A stretch of DNA of 64,000 nt from Pseudomonas sp. PA27(2017). GTDB taxonomy: Bacteria > Pseudomonadota > Gammaproteobacteria > Pseudomonadales > Pseudomonadaceae. A program made the translations under genes and the position numbers. The stretch is from assembly GCF_001945445.1 (NCBI RefSeq), contig NZ_MSXW01000014.1, forward strand, positions 106,870-170,869. Reading direction: 5' to 3'. Of this stretch, positions 7,949 to 16,644 are shown one piece after another (the stretch's first letter is position 1; the number at the start of each line of letters is the position of its first letter). The notes under the pieces are model-generated. The model was not told the origin of the DNA. It ran no database searches and saw only the letters and a program-made list of their open reading frames with translations.

Positions 7949-10153
7949 ATGTCGCCTACCCCGCCCTTCCCACTTCGCTCCTGCTTGGCCTTTTTGTTGT
8001 TCAGTCCTGCATTTGCTGGCGCGCAATCCCTGCAGTTGGAGAAAACCACGATCAGCGCAACGCGCATCGAGCAGAGCACCGACAGCGTCCCCAATACGGT
8101 GTCGGTCATCAGCGCGCGGGATGTAGATCGCAAGAACGTGAAGAACATCAGGGATCTGGTTCGTTACGAGCCGGGGGTGTCGGTCAGCGGTACGGGTAGT
8201 CGGTTCGGCCTGGCAGGCTTCACCATTCGCGGCATCGGCGGCAATCGCATCCTCACTCAGGTGGATGGTGTGCCGATGCCCGATGCATTCGCCTTCGGCC
8301 CGTTCCTCGACGCGCGGCGCAACTACGTCGACCCTGATACGCTCAAGCGCGTGGAGATCATTCGCGGCCCAGCCAGCTCGCTATATGGCAGTGATGCGAT
8401 TGGCGGCGCGGTCAGCTTCCTGACCAAGGATGCCGCCGACTATCTCGACGCGGGTGATGACGCCTACGCACGACTCAAGACCGGCTACGATGGTGCCGAC
8501 GACAGCTGGTCGCGCAGCGCCACGTTCGCCGCACGCCAGGGCCAGGTCGATGGCCTGCTGCACCTGGGCCGACGTGACGGCCAGGCGCTCGACACCTTCG
8601 GTGGCCGCGGCGGAATCGGGGCAGCACGGGAAGAAGCCAACCCTCAGGACTACACCGCCAACAATCTGCTCGCCAAGCTCGGCTGGAATTACCTCGACAA
8701 TGATCGCTTGCAACTGACCTATGAGCGCTACGAAGACGATGCCGATACCCGGGTGCTCAGCGAATACAGCACCACGGCCACCGTTCGCACCTCCGACGCG
8801 ACCGACAATACCGACCGCCAGCGTCTCAGCCTGCAGCACAGCTTCGCCCTGGATACGGCCATCAGCGACAGCGCCGAATGGCAATTGAGTTATCAGGAAA
8901 GCCAGATTCGCCAGCGCACTTTCCAGCAGCGGTTCAGCGGTGGCAGCCTGCGTGAGCGCAGCCGCGACTCGACCTATCAGGAAGACCTGTGGGCGTTCAA
9001 CGCCAAGCTCGACAAAGCCTTCGACACCGGAGCAGCAAGCCACCACCTGATCTATGGCGTCGACTTCAAACGCCTGGAAAGCAGCGACCTGCGCAAGGGC
9101 CGCGAAGCATTCGCCAGCACCGGTTTGCCCGTCCCGGCCATCCCCGGCGATGAAAGCTTCCCGCTCAGCGACTTCCCCGAGCCCACCTCGACCGAATACG
9201 CCTTCTTCGTGCAGGACACCATCGACATCGGCCGCTGGACGCTGCTGCCCGGCCTGCGCTACGACCATTACAAGATGAAGCCCGAGGTTACGCCTCACTA
9301 CCTGAACAGCCAGCCGATCAACCGCAACCCGGCTGATTATCGCGACGAGGCGCTATCTCCCAAGCTCGGTATCACCTATCGCATCGATGACGCCCATAGT
9401 GTTTACGGCCAATACGCAGCGGGTTTTCGCGCACCGAACCCGGTGGATATCTTTGGCGAGTTCATCAACTTCGCCCGTAATTATCAGACCATCGCCAACC
9501 CCAGCCTCAAGCCGGAAACCAGCGAAAGCTACGAAATCGGCCTGCGCGGTCAGTACGACGCCGGCGCCTTTGGCATCGCGCTCTTCTACAACCACTACGA
9601 CGACTTCATCGAGCAGGTCACGCTGCCCAACGATCCAACGGGCGCGGGCCGCATGACGTTCCAGTACCAGAACCTCGACCGTGTGACCATTCGGGGTGCC
9701 GAGGCGCGTGGCGAACTGCGCCTGGATCGCCTCGGTCTGCCGGCTGGCAGCCATTTGCGCAGCGCCATCGCTTACGCCCGCGGCAAGGATGAGGCATCCG
9801 GCCAGCCGATCAACAGCATCGACCCGCTCAAGGCGGTGTTCGGCCTCGGCTACGATGCACCGAGCGGGCAGTACGGCGGCGAACTGAGCTGGACGCTGGC
9901 GGCCGCCAAGAAGCGCGTCGATCAGACGCAGATCGCCAATCAATACGAACCCTCGGGTTACGGCACGCTGGATCTGAGCGCGTACTGGAACATCGGCGCT
10001 GGCGTGTCGGTCAATGCCGGGCTGTTCAACCTGACGGACAAGCAATATTGGCAATGGGGCGACGTGCGCAGCCTCACCGAGAACAGCTCGAGCCTTGGCC
10101 GCTACTCCCAGCCAGGTCGCCACGCGGCTTTCAACGTGATCTGGGAAATCTGA
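7949..10153 (+). CDS. phuR: TonB-dependent heme/hemoglobin receptor
   Basis: The 734-aa outer-membrane receptor starts with a signal peptide ending near FAGA-QSLQLEKT. The plug domain follows (SVPNTVSVISARDVD, then GFTIRGIGGNRILTQVDGVPMPD and VEIIRGPASSLYGSDAIGGAVSF), and a 22-strand-type barrel ends in FNVIWEI. The barrel has the heme-receptor FRAPN and NL-rich box (GFRAPNPVDIFGEF, about residues 490-503). AGGAG lies upstream of the ATG. It is divergent from phuSTUVW behind a Fur-box promoter, so it imports heme under iron limitation. Confidence 0.95.
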   Translation: MSPTPPFPLRSCLAFLLFSPAFAGAQSLQLEKTTISATRIEQSTDSVPNTVSVISARDVDRKNVKNIRDLVRYEPGVSVSGTGSRFGLAGFTIRGIGGNRILTQVDGVPMPDAFAFGPFLDARRNYVDPDTLKRVEIIRGPASSLYGSDAIGGAVSFLTKDAADYLDAGDDAYARLKTGYDGADDSWSRSATFAARQGQVDGLLHLGRRDGQALDTFGGRGGIGAAREEANPQDYTANNLLAKLGWNYLDNDRLQLTYERYEDDADTRVLSEYSTTATVRTSDATDNTDRQRLSLQHSFALDTAISDSAEWQLSYQESQIRQRTFQQRFSGGSLRERSRDSTYQEDLWAFNAKLDKAFDTGAASHHLIYGVDFKRLESSDLRKGREAFASTGLPVPAIPGDESFPLSDFPEPTSTEYAFFVQDTIDIGRWTLLPGLRYDHYKMKPEVTPHYLNSQPINRNPADYRDEALSPKLGITYRIDDAHSVYGQYAAGFRAPNPVDIFGEFINFARNYQTIANPSLKPETSESYEIGLRGQYDAGAFGIALFYNHYDDFIEQVTLPNDPTGAGRMTFQYQNLDRVTIRGAEARGELRLDRLGLPAGSHLRSAIAYARGKDEASGQPINSIDPLKAVFGLGYDAPSGQYGGELSWTLAAAKKRVDQTQIANQYEPSGYGTLDLSAYWNIGAGVSVNAGLFNLTDKQYWQWGDVRSLTENSSSLGRYSQPGRHAAFNVIWEI

Positions 10154-10240
10154 GCCCAAAAGCCCCTCGCGCACGGACGCGCGCCCCTTCCATCCCCAGG
10201 CCGATGCGGGATAATCACCCGCCCTGGCCTGGAGAATTCG

Positions 10241-10558
10241 ATGATCCGTCTATGCGCCCCCGATGAGCTGCCGGAAGCTCAGAGCCGGGGCTTCGATGTT
10301 GAAGGCATGCAGCTGCTCGCCGTGCGCAAGGGCGGCGAGGTGTTCGTGTACCGCAACCGTTGCCCGCACCGGGGCGTGCCGCTGGAATGGCAGGCCGACC
10401 AGTTTCTCGACCCCAGCGCCAGCCTGATTCAGTGCGCCCGGCATGGCGCGCTGTTTCTGATCGAGTCCGGTGAGTGCGTGGCAGGGCCGTGCGAGGGGCA
10501 AACGCTGCGGCCTATCGACAGCTGCGAGAATGGCGAAGGGATCTGGGTCGATCTGTAG
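10241..10558 (+). CDS. Small Rieske (2Fe-2S) protein
   Basis: The 105-aa protein is a stand-alone Rieske domain. The cluster ligands are visible as Cys41-X-His43 (CPHRG) and Cys65-X2-His68 (CARHG), 21 residues apart. It resembles NirD/ferredoxin-like Rieske proteins encoded near sfsA in pseudomonads. No oxygenase subunit is nearby, so its electron partner is unknown. An electron-transfer role is inferred from the cluster alone. Confidence 0.88.
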   Translation: MIRLCAPDELPEAQSRGFDVEGMQLLAVRKGGEVFVYRNRCPHRGVPLEWQADQFLDPSASLIQCARHGALFLIESGECVAGPCEGQTLRPIDSCENGEGIWVDL

Positions 10559-10567
10559 CACCAATAA

Positions 10568-10600
10568 CCCTGGGTATCGCTTCGCTCAACGCCAGGCTAC
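10568..10600 (+). repeat. REP-like palindromic repeat, copy 1
   Basis: CCCTGGGTATCGCTTCGCTC followed by a complementary CCAGG arm and GGCTAC. It is related to a copy in the opposite orientation 18 bp downstream and another at 14836. This CCGGG-TCGCT-CGCTC-CCGGGCTAC pattern is a widely dispersed short intergenic repeat in pseudomonads. Confidence 0.6.
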
Positions 10601-10617
10601 AAGAGCGACGCCGCCCC

Positions 10618-10649
10618 GTAGCCCGGGTCGAGCGCAGCGATCCCCGGGA
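10618..10649 (-). repeat. REP-like palindromic repeat, copy 2 (inverted)
   Basis: GTAGCCCGGGTCGAGCGCAG then CGATCCCCGGGA is the reverse-oriented counterpart of copy 1. The pair lies between the converging Rieske and sfsA genes, the usual location of such repeats. Confidence 0.6.
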
Positions 10650-10655
10650 ACGCTC

Positions 10656-11366
10656 TCAAGTCAGCAGCACATTCAGACGGCGTACCACCTCGATCCCCTG
10701 AGGCGAAATATCCACCCCATAGGCCAGCACCTCAACGCCCGCACGCACCGCCTCGCGCAGCGCAGCAGCATAGGCCGGATCGATTTCTTCGGCTGGGCGC
10801 ACGGCGTCGATGCCCGACAGGTTCACGCAATACAGCTGCACGGCGCGCACGCCACTGCGCGCCAGGGCAGCCAGCTCGCGCAGGTGCTTGGCGCCACGCT
10901 CGGTGCGCGCATCCGGGAAGGCAGCGACCCGGCTGTCGGCAAACCCCAGGGTCACGCTTTTCACTTCGACGAAGGCCACGCCACTCGGGTACTCGAGGCA
11001 GAAGTCGACCCGGCTGCGCTCCACACCGTAGGGCACCTCGCGGCGCAACGCGCTGAAGCCGGCCAGCTCGGGGATTCGCCCGGCACGCAGGGCCTCTTCG
11101 ACCAGCGCGTTGGCCCGCGCGGTATTGATGCAGGCCAGCCGGCCATGGGGCGTTTCACCGACTTCCCAGGTGCCGGGCAGTTTGCGTTTGGGGTCGTTGG
11201 AGCGGCTGAACCATACCCGACAGCCTTCGCTCATGCAGTTGAGCATCGAGCCGGTGTTCGGGCAGTGGATGGTCAGCAGCTCGCCGCCAGCGGTCTCGAT
11301 ATCGGCGAGAAAGCGCTTGTAGCGGCGCAGCAACCGGGCCTCTTCGAGGGGCGGATCAAACTGCAT
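10656..11366 (-). CDS. sfsA: DNA/RNA nuclease SfsA
   Basis: The 236-aa protein matches SfsA across its length: the N-terminal OB-like part contains [23 protein letters not shown] and the C-terminal nuclease-like part has [21 protein letters not shown] with an E-V-K motif of PD-(D/E)XK enzymes. SfsA was first linked to sugar fermentation stimulation in E. coli; a nuclease role is the later view. Its start overlaps the end of the aminotransferase gene by 11 bp, so the two form an operon. Confidence 0.92.
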   Translation of the reverse strand: MQFDPPLEEARLLRRYKRFLADIETAGGELLTIHCPNTGSMLNCMSEGCRVWFSRSNDPKRKLPGTWEVGETPHGRLACINTARANALVEEALRAGRIPELAGFSALRREVPYGVERSRVDFCLEYPSGVAFVEVKSVTLGFADSRVAAFPDARTERGAKHLRELAALARSGVRAVQLYCVNLSGIDAVRPAEEIDPAYAAALREAVRAGVEVLAYGVDISPQGIEVVRRLNVLLT

Positions 11367-12537
11367 GGGCTTGCCAGCTCTTCAGGCCACGGGCGATGCG
11401 CGCGACGGCTTCTTCGAGACGCGGTAGGCTCTGGGTGTAGGCGAAACGCACATGGTGGCCGGCCTGGTGGCGACCGAAGTCCAATCCCGGCGTGAAGGCC
11501 ACATGCTCGGTTTCCAGGAAGTGCTGGCAGAAGGCATAGGCATCGCCGCCAAAGGCGCTCACGTCGGCGTACAGATAGAAGGCTCCCTCGGGCTCGACGG
11601 CAATGCCGAAGCCGAGTTCGCGCAATGCTGGCAACAGAAAGTCGCGGCGCTGGGCAAAGGCGGCGCGGCGTTCCTCGAAGATGGCCATCGACTCTGGCTG
11701 GAAGCAGGCCAGCGCAGCATGCTGGGCCATGCTCGGGGCGCTGATGTAGAGGTTCTGCGCCAGTTTCTCCAGGTCCGCCACCGCCGCCTCGGGCGCCACC
11801 AGCCAGCCCAGACGCCAACCGGTCATGCCGAAGTACTTGGAGAAGCTGTTGAGCACGAAGGCTTCGTCATCCACCTCCAGCACGCTGCTGGCGTCCACGC
11901 CGTAGGTCAGGCCGTGGTAAATCTCGTCGACCACCATATGCCCGCCACGGACTTTCAGCGCCTGGGACAGGGCAGCGAGCTCGGCGGCGCTCAGCAGCGT
12001 GCCCGTCGGGTTGGCCGGCGAGGCGAGCAAGGCGCCGACGCTGTCGGCATTCCAGTGCTCGGCAACCGTTTCCGGTGTGAGCTGATAACGCTGCTCGGGG
12101 CCGACCGGCACCAACTGCGCCGCCCCTTCGACCAGGCGCAGAAAATGCCGGTTGCAAGGGTAGCCCGGGTCGGCCAGTAGCCAGTGCTTGCCGGGGTCGA
12201 CCAACAGGCTCGCTGCCAGCAGCAGTGCACCGGAGCCGCCCGGCGTGATGAGAACGCGCTGGGGGTCTATGCTCAATCGATAGCGTTGCGCGTAGAAGCC
12301 GGCGATCGCCTCACGCAATGCCGGCAAGCCGCGCGCTGCGGTGTAACGGGTATGGCCGGCAGCCAACGCCGCCTGGCCGGCGGCCACGATGGGCGCGGCG
12401 GTGGTGAAATCCGGCTCGCCGATCTCCAGGTGAATGACGTCATGGCCCTCGGCCTGCAACTGATTGGCGCGCGCCAGCAGGGCCATCACGTGAAAGGGTT
12501 CGATCGCGCGGCTGCGGGCGCTGTAAGGCTGTGCCAT
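11356..12537 (-). CDS. Class I/II PLP-dependent aminotransferase
   Basis: The 393-aa fold-type I aminotransferase has the PLP lysine in [16 protein letters not shown] (about residue 233) and the family motifs IGEPDF and ASPANPTGT. It resembles the aspartate/alanine-type enzymes annotated beside sfsA and dksA in pseudomonads. The amino acid substrate cannot be told from sequence. The start at 12537 ([15 protein letters not shown]) is downstream of a TAGAAT -10-like hexamer (12573-12568, minus strand). Confidence 0.88.
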   Translation of the reverse strand: MAQPYSARSRAIEPFHVMALLARANQLQAEGHDVIHLEIGEPDFTTAAPIVAAGQAALAAGHTRYTAARGLPALREAIAGFYAQRYRLSIDPQRVLITPGGSGALLLAASLLVDPGKHWLLADPGYPCNRHFLRLVEGAAQLVPVGPEQRYQLTPETVAEHWNADSVGALLASPANPTGTLLSAAELAALSQALKVRGGHMVVDEIYHGLTYGVDASSVLEVDDEAFVLNSFSKYFGMTGWRLGWLVAPEAAVADLEKLAQNLYISAPSMAQHAALACFQPESMAIFEERRAAFAQRRDFLLPALRELGFGIAVEPEGAFYLYADVSAFGGDAYAFCQHFLETEHVAFTPGLDFGRHQAGHHVRFAYTQSLPRLEEAVARIARGLKSWQAHAV

Positions 12538-12852
12538 GGGAATGCCCCGGGAAACGATAAAGGTGGAATTCTATCAGGGGCGCTGTGTCATACCGTGCCA
12601 ACGCGCCACTGAAATACGTGTTTACATTGCGATTGCAGGCTTTGGCATCCGCCACGGGGTGGCTCCTCAGGCTCACCACGAAACCCAGGCAGGGCCGGCT
12701 GGAAACCAGACGCACAACCGCGACATCCGGGAGTGGCGCGGCTTGAGTCGATCTGGTAAGTTCGCCCGCTTGCAGTCGCAGGGCCGTTATTGTAAACGGC
12801 AACGGACACATACCCTGCGCAGTGGATTAGAGAGAGTGAGAGGCGGTCATCC
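12538..12852. other. Intergenic region between divergent aminotransferase and dksA
   Basis: No gene is visible. On the minus strand a TAGAAT hexamer lies 30 bp before the aminotransferase start. Toward dksA there is a small inverted repeat GCCGTT/AACGGC (12783-12800) and a GAGAG-rich ribosome-binding stretch just before 12853. The dksA promoter must lie here but I cannot pick it with confidence. Confidence 0.5.
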
Positions 12853-13296
12853 ATGCCCACCAAAGCAAAAGCAACAAACGGCCAATTGATTCGTGGCTTC
12901 GAACCCTACAAGGAAACCAAGGGCGAGGAGTACATGAGCGAGGCGATGCGCGCCCACTTCACCAGTATCCTGAACAAGTGGAAGCTTGAGCTGATGCAGG
13001 AAGTCGACCGTACCGTGCATCACATGCAGGACGAAGCGGCCAACTTCCCCGACCCAGCCGACCGCGCCAGCCAGGAAGAAGAGTTCAGCCTGGAGCTGCG
13101 CGCCCGTGATCGCGAGCGCAAGCTGATCAAGAAGATCGACGAGACGCTGCAACTGATCGAAGACGAGGACTACGGCTGGTGCGACTCCTGCGGTGTCGAG
13201 ATCGGCATTCGTCGCCTGGAAGCGCGCCCTACCGCCACCCTGTGCATCGACTGCAAGACCCTGGCGGAAATCAAGGAAAAACAGGTCGGCTCCTGA
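12853..13296 (+). CDS. dksA: RNA polymerase-binding transcription factor DksA
   Basis: The 147-aa protein has a long coiled coil (about residues 35-105) with the tip motif DPADRAS (67-73) that reaches into the polymerase secondary channel. A C4 zinc finger follows at Cys110, Cys113, Cys131 and Cys134. Acting with ppGpp, DksA lowers rRNA transcription and raises amino acid biosynthesis promoters. This is the zinc-containing canonical form. It is followed by a strong terminator and gluQRS. Confidence 0.98.
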   Translation: MPTKAKATNGQLIRGFEPYKETKGEEYMSEAMRAHFTSILNKWKLELMQEVDRTVHHMQDEAANFPDPADRASQEEEFSLELRARDRERKLIKKIDETLQLIEDEDYGWCDSCGVEIGIRRLEARPTATLCIDCKTLAEIKEKQVGS

Positions 13297-13308
13297 GTCG
13301 ATCCACAG

Positions 13309-13337
13309 ACGGGGCGCTCAGGCGCCCCGTTTCGTTT
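13309..13337 (+). terminator. Rho-independent terminator after dksA
   Basis: ACGGGGCGC and GCGCCCCGT form a 9-bp GC-rich stem with a four-base loop, followed by TTCGTTT. It lies 13 bp after the dksA stop and 23 bp before gluQRS. Confidence 0.8.
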
Positions 13338-13359
13338 CGCCCCGCACAAACGTCCCGCC

Positions 13360-14247
13360 ATGCCTAAACCCGCCTATATCGGTCGCTTCGCGCCCACACC
13401 CAGTGGCTACCTGCACTTCGGCTCGCTGGTCGCCGCCCTCGCCTCCTATCTCGATGCCCGCTCCGCTGGCGGCCGCTGGCTGCTGCGCATGGAAGACCTC
13501 GACCCGCCCCGGGAAGTGCCTGGTGCACAGGCCGCCATCCTGCAGACCCTGGAGCGCTATGGCCTGCACTGGGACGGCGAGCTGGTGCGCCAGAGCGATC
13601 GCCACGGCGAATACGAAACGCTGGTGCAACGCCTGTTCGACCAGGGCCTGGCCTACGCCTGCACCTGTTCGCGCAAGCAACTCGAGGGCAGCGGCGGCAT
13701 CTATCCGGGTCATTGCCGCAATGCCGGGCACGCCCGCCATGACGCAGCCATCCGCCTGCGCGTCCCCGAGCTGACCTACCGCTTCACCGATCGCGTGCAG
13801 GGCGAGTACAGCCAGCACCTGGGCCGCGAGGTCGGCGACTTCGTGATCCGCCGCCGCGACGGCCTCTACGCCTACCAGCTCGCCGTGGTGCTGGACGATG
13901 CCTGGCAGGGCATCAACAGCGTGGTACGCGGCGCCGATCTGCTCGACTCCACGCCACGCCAGCTTTACCTGCAAGAGCTGCTCGGCTTCTCCCAGCCGCG
14001 TTATCTGCACGTGCCGCTGATCATCCAGCCCGACGGCCACAAGCTCGGCAAGTCCTACCGCTCGCCGCCCTTGCCCGGCGACCAGGCCACGCCACTGCTG
14101 ATCCGCGCATTACGTGCCCTGGGTCAGCCCGCGCCCGACGAGCTGGCCGACGCCTGCGCCGAAGAACTGCTGCAGTGGAGCGCCAGGTACTGGGACGCCG
14201 GCCTCATTCCCCGTACCCGCAACCTGGCGGAAAGTCAGTTGCGCTGA
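13360..14247 (+). CDS. gluQRS: Glutamyl-Q tRNA(Asp) synthetase
   Basis: The 295-aa protein is a truncated glutamyl-tRNA synthetase catalytic domain with no anticodon-binding domain. Visible motifs are the HIGH-like PTPSGYLHFGS (about residues 11-21), a zinc-type cluster (CTCSRK ... CR) and the KLGKS form of KMSKS (near residue 230). It attaches glutamate to queuosine in tRNA-Asp. The dksA-gluQRS order is conserved in many gamma-proteobacteria. Confidence 0.96.
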   Translation: MPKPAYIGRFAPTPSGYLHFGSLVAALASYLDARSAGGRWLLRMEDLDPPREVPGAQAAILQTLERYGLHWDGELVRQSDRHGEYETLVQRLFDQGLAYACTCSRKQLEGSGGIYPGHCRNAGHARHDAAIRLRVPELTYRFTDRVQGEYSQHLGREVGDFVIRRRDGLYAYQLAVVLDDAWQGINSVVRGADLLDSTPRQLYLQELLGFSQPRYLHVPLIIQPDGHKLGKSYRSPPLPGDQATPLLIRALRALGQPAPDELADACAEELLQWSARYWDAGLIPRTRNLAESQLR

Positions 14248-14299
14248 ACGCCGCTAACGGGCAGCCTTGCGCACCCACCGTGATCATCAGGAAATCGCC

Positions 14300-14830
14300 A
14301 TGCGCGCCCAGCTCGAAGAACTCATCGGCAAAATCAGCTCGGGCTGCCTGCCTCAGAACGAAATCAGCCGCATCGCCGACGAAGCGGCCCAGGCCTATGT
14401 CGACCCAGCCGCCTTCCTGGCGGCCAATTCGGACATCAATTACGACGACAGCTTCCCCATTCCCCTGGGCGAGTGGATGGTGGTCGGCAACCTGCCGGAG
14501 ACCGTACTGTTCCAGGCCGACAGCTACGAAGCGCTGTTCGGCCAGATCACCGAGTCGTTCGGGCCCGAAGTGAGCTTCGTGCTGACCGCCAAGCAGTTGA
14601 AGAAAGTCGAACCGCTCAAGGCCCTGAACCGCATCCAGGTGCAGCTCGGCAGCCTGTCGAAAGAAACCCAGGGCTACACGCTGGTCGACTTCAGCGAACC
14701 GCTGGATGACGAGTTGCAGGCCGTGCTGGTTTACACCACCGACCTGCCTCGAGTGCTGGAGCTGGCAGTAGAAATCGGCATTTACGCGGCGCCAGCTTAC
14801 GAAGCGCTGAAGGCTGCTCAGGCGGAATAA
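14300..14830 (+). CDS. Uncharacterised 176-aa protein
   Basis: I do not recognise this family. The ATG at 14300 follows AGGAAATCGCC, a good ribosome-binding site; an upstream in-frame start is less likely. The product is acidic and soluble, without signal peptide, membrane segment or cysteine pair (one Cys near residue 9). It seems to have two similar-sized halves: an N-terminal helical part and a C-terminal part with alternating strands and helices (VSFVLTAKQLKKVEPLKALN). Base use resembles its neighbours. It lies where cbrA follows gluQRS in P. aeruginosa. Confidence 0.75.
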   Translation: MRAQLEELIGKISSGCLPQNEISRIADEAAQAYVDPAAFLAANSDINYDDSFPIPLGEWMVVGNLPETVLFQADSYEALFGQITESFGPEVSFVLTAKQLKKVEPLKALNRIQVQLGSLSKETQGYTLVDFSEPLDDELQAVLVYTTDLPRVLELAVEIGIYAAPAYEALKAAQAE

Positions 14831-14835
14831 AGCCT

Positions 14836-14862
14836 CCCGGATATCGCTTCGTTCGACCCAGG
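14836..14862 (+). repeat. REP-like palindromic repeat, copy 3
   Basis: CCCGGATATCGCTTCGTTCG followed by ACCCAGG is the same repeat type as at 10568 and 10618. It lies between the converging 176-aa gene and lipase gene. Confidence 0.55.
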
Positions 14863-14872
14863 TCGCGTCGCG

Positions 14873-15775
14873 TTACAGACCCGCCTCGTGCAGCCGACGC
14901 AGGTGTTCGATGTAAAGGCTGACCGGATCGACACCCTCGCCGACCCGGCCGAAGTGCTGGTTGACGATGTCCAGGTGATCGAGCGGGTAGTCGTCGCGAA
15001 TCACCTTGCCCAGGTGCGAGCTGACCCGCCCGACCATGCCGTCGCATTGCCCGGCCTCACGCACGAAGGCGCGGGCGAAACGGCGACAGAACCAGTTCGA
15101 CGGATCACGTCGGTTGCCACCCTGGTCGGTGATGCCCGGCTGCAGGGTGCCGGACCAGGAGTAATAGCGCACGCCATTGACCTCCTCGGGCCCGTCTTCG
15201 CCCCAGGTCGGGGGTAAACCCTGCGGGTACTGATGGTTGAAGATGCCCACGCCCTCGGTGGTCAGCGAGCGATGGGCAGCGATGGCGTTGATGGGCATCG
15301 TCGCGCCGCGCGCGCCGCTGTCCAGCAAGGTGAACAGCCGCGCCAGCATATGGGTGCCCATGCGCAGCAGCAGGCTTTTCAGGCCATTCGTGGCGTATTT
15401 GCGTTCCAGGTGATCGGCCAACTCCGAGCCCTGGTTGGGGCCTGCCACCGAGGTGACCGAGGCAATCCATTCCGGCCGATGTGCGGCAGCGTAGCGACAC
15501 ACCAGAGCACCCTGGCTGTGGCCGATCAGGTGCACCTTTTCCGCACCGCTGCGCCGCCGCGCCTCGGCGATCTGCAAAATCAGCTGCTCGCCGCGCAGCT
15601 CGGTTGCATGCACCGGCGACAGGCGCGCCGGATACACGTCCACGCCCTGGTTACGCAGCGCGGTAGTGATGCCGTACCAGTATTCGAAACCGAACAAGCT
15701 GACGAAACCCAGCATGCCGGGCACCAGCACCAGTGGATAACGGGGAACTGCACGATGACCCATTTCAGTCTCCAT
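14873..15775 (-). CDS. Lactonizing-lipase-type triacylglycerol lipase
   Basis: The 300-aa alpha/beta hydrolase resembles family I bacterial lipases (LipA/LipC type): YPLVLVPGMLGFVSLFGFEYW near the N-terminus forms the oxyanion region, GHSQG holds the nucleophile, and a late LDHLDIVNQ carries the likely catalytic His. I chose ATG 15775, preceded by AGGA; an ATG four codons later and a GTG 13 codons earlier are alternatives. None gives a signal peptide. No lipase foldase gene is adjacent. A cytoplasmic or non-classically exported enzyme is therefore suggested. Confidence 0.82.
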   Translation of the reverse strand: METEMGHRAVPRYPLVLVPGMLGFVSLFGFEYWYGITTALRNQGVDVYPARLSPVHATELRGEQLILQIAEARRRSGAEKVHLIGHSQGALVCRYAAAHRPEWIASVTSVAGPNQGSELADHLERKYATNGLKSLLLRMGTHMLARLFTLLDSGARGATMPINAIAAHRSLTTEGVGIFNHQYPQGLPPTWGEDGPEEVNGVRYYSWSGTLQPGITDQGGNRRDPSNWFCRRFARAFVREAGQCDGMVGRVSSHLGKVIRDDYPLDHLDIVNQHFGRVGEGVDPVSLYIEHLRRLHEAGL

Positions 15776-15922
15776 TGGGGCGTCCTTGTCCGAGTCGATG
15801 GTCACGCGCAACACGCATCATGACGGTCGATGGCCACTATCGAGCCATTCGACTTCATCCCTGACTGCCTCGCCCCTAGCATGGTTCCGTGAAACACCGA
15901 ACATAGCGAGACGAGGTACACC

Positions 15923-16057
15923 ATGAAAGCCCTGACCATCACCCTGCTGCTGAGCCTGCTCAGCGCCCAGGCACTGGCATTGCCCAGCCGCCATCCGGCC
16001 CCCATTCTGGGCGAAGCCGTCGACAGCAGCCAGCAGCAGTCCGCCTGCAAGCGATAA
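15923..16057 (+). CDS. Small secreted peptide, 44 aa
   Basis: ATG 15923 opens a 44-codon frame. It encodes a textbook signal peptide (MKALTITLLLSLLSAQALA) and a 25-residue mature part rich in Ser, Gln and Pro with one Cys near the C-terminus. GACGAGG lies upstream as a plausible ribosome-binding site. I recognise no family. It lies between the lipase (opposite strand) and osmE (same strand). That it is translated is an inference from the signal peptide and site. Confidence 0.55.
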   Translation: MKALTITLLLSLLSAQALALPSRHPAPILGEAVDSSQQQSACKR

Positions 16058-16177
16058 GACCAGCGGCCGGCAAGCTCACTGAAAACGACCTGCACAAGCC
16101 GCGGTGATTTAAGCCGAACTTAATTCCCTGGCCCAGGCTCAGAAAAATGGTCTGGTTCATCACAAGGGAAATTAACC

Positions 16178-16531
16178 ATGTTCAAGCAAAGCCTGGGTGC
16201 CGCCTGCGTACTGGCCGTTCTGACCGGTTGTGCCGGCAAGCCCGAGAATCCGGTCGACCATTTCACCTTCCGCAACGAACCGCTGGTCAAGCAGGTGGAA
16301 AAGGACATGAGCAAGTCCACCGTGCTGGAACTGGGTGGCCCACCCTCTTCGGAAGTAAACCGCACCATCGCCCCCGGTACTTGCAACAACTACATCCTCA
16401 ACAAGGATGGCAAGGAGCAGCCCTACTACGTCGCCTTCAACTCGGCTGACCGTGTGGAAAGCAAAGGCTTCCTGACCTGCGAACAGATGGAGATCAACGA
16501 GCGCGAGCGCGCCCGTGGTCACGGCATCTGA
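16178..16531 (+). CDS. osmE: Osmotically inducible lipoprotein OsmE
   Basis: The 117-aa product has a lipoprotein signal with lipobox LTGC (Cys18) and an SmpA/OmlA (BamE-like) domain with KSTVLELGGPPSS. The closing CNNYILNKDGK region fits OsmE, which is induced by high osmolarity in enteric bacteria. AAGGGAAA precedes the ATG. It is monocistronic, with a strong terminator 18 bp downstream. Confidence 0.88.
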   Translation: MFKQSLGAACVLAVLTGCAGKPENPVDHFTFRNEPLVKQVEKDMSKSTVLELGGPPSSEVNRTIAPGTCNNYILNKDGKEQPYYVAFNSADRVESKGFLTCEQMEINERERARGHGI

Positions 16532-16548
16532 TCGTCAGAGCTGAAATG

Positions 16549-16583
16549 AAAATGCCCGCCTCGTGAGAGAGCGGGCATTTTTT
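16549..16583 (+). terminator. Rho-independent terminator after osmE
   Basis: AAATGCCCGC and GCGGGCATTT pair in a 10-bp stem with an 11-base loop, followed by TTT. It separates osmE from converging cysNC. Confidence 0.85.
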
Positions 16584-16644
16584 ATGGCCAGCAAACCTGC
16601 TTCTAGCGCAGCTGCACCGAAGTGCAGTTGGCCATAAACAGGTT

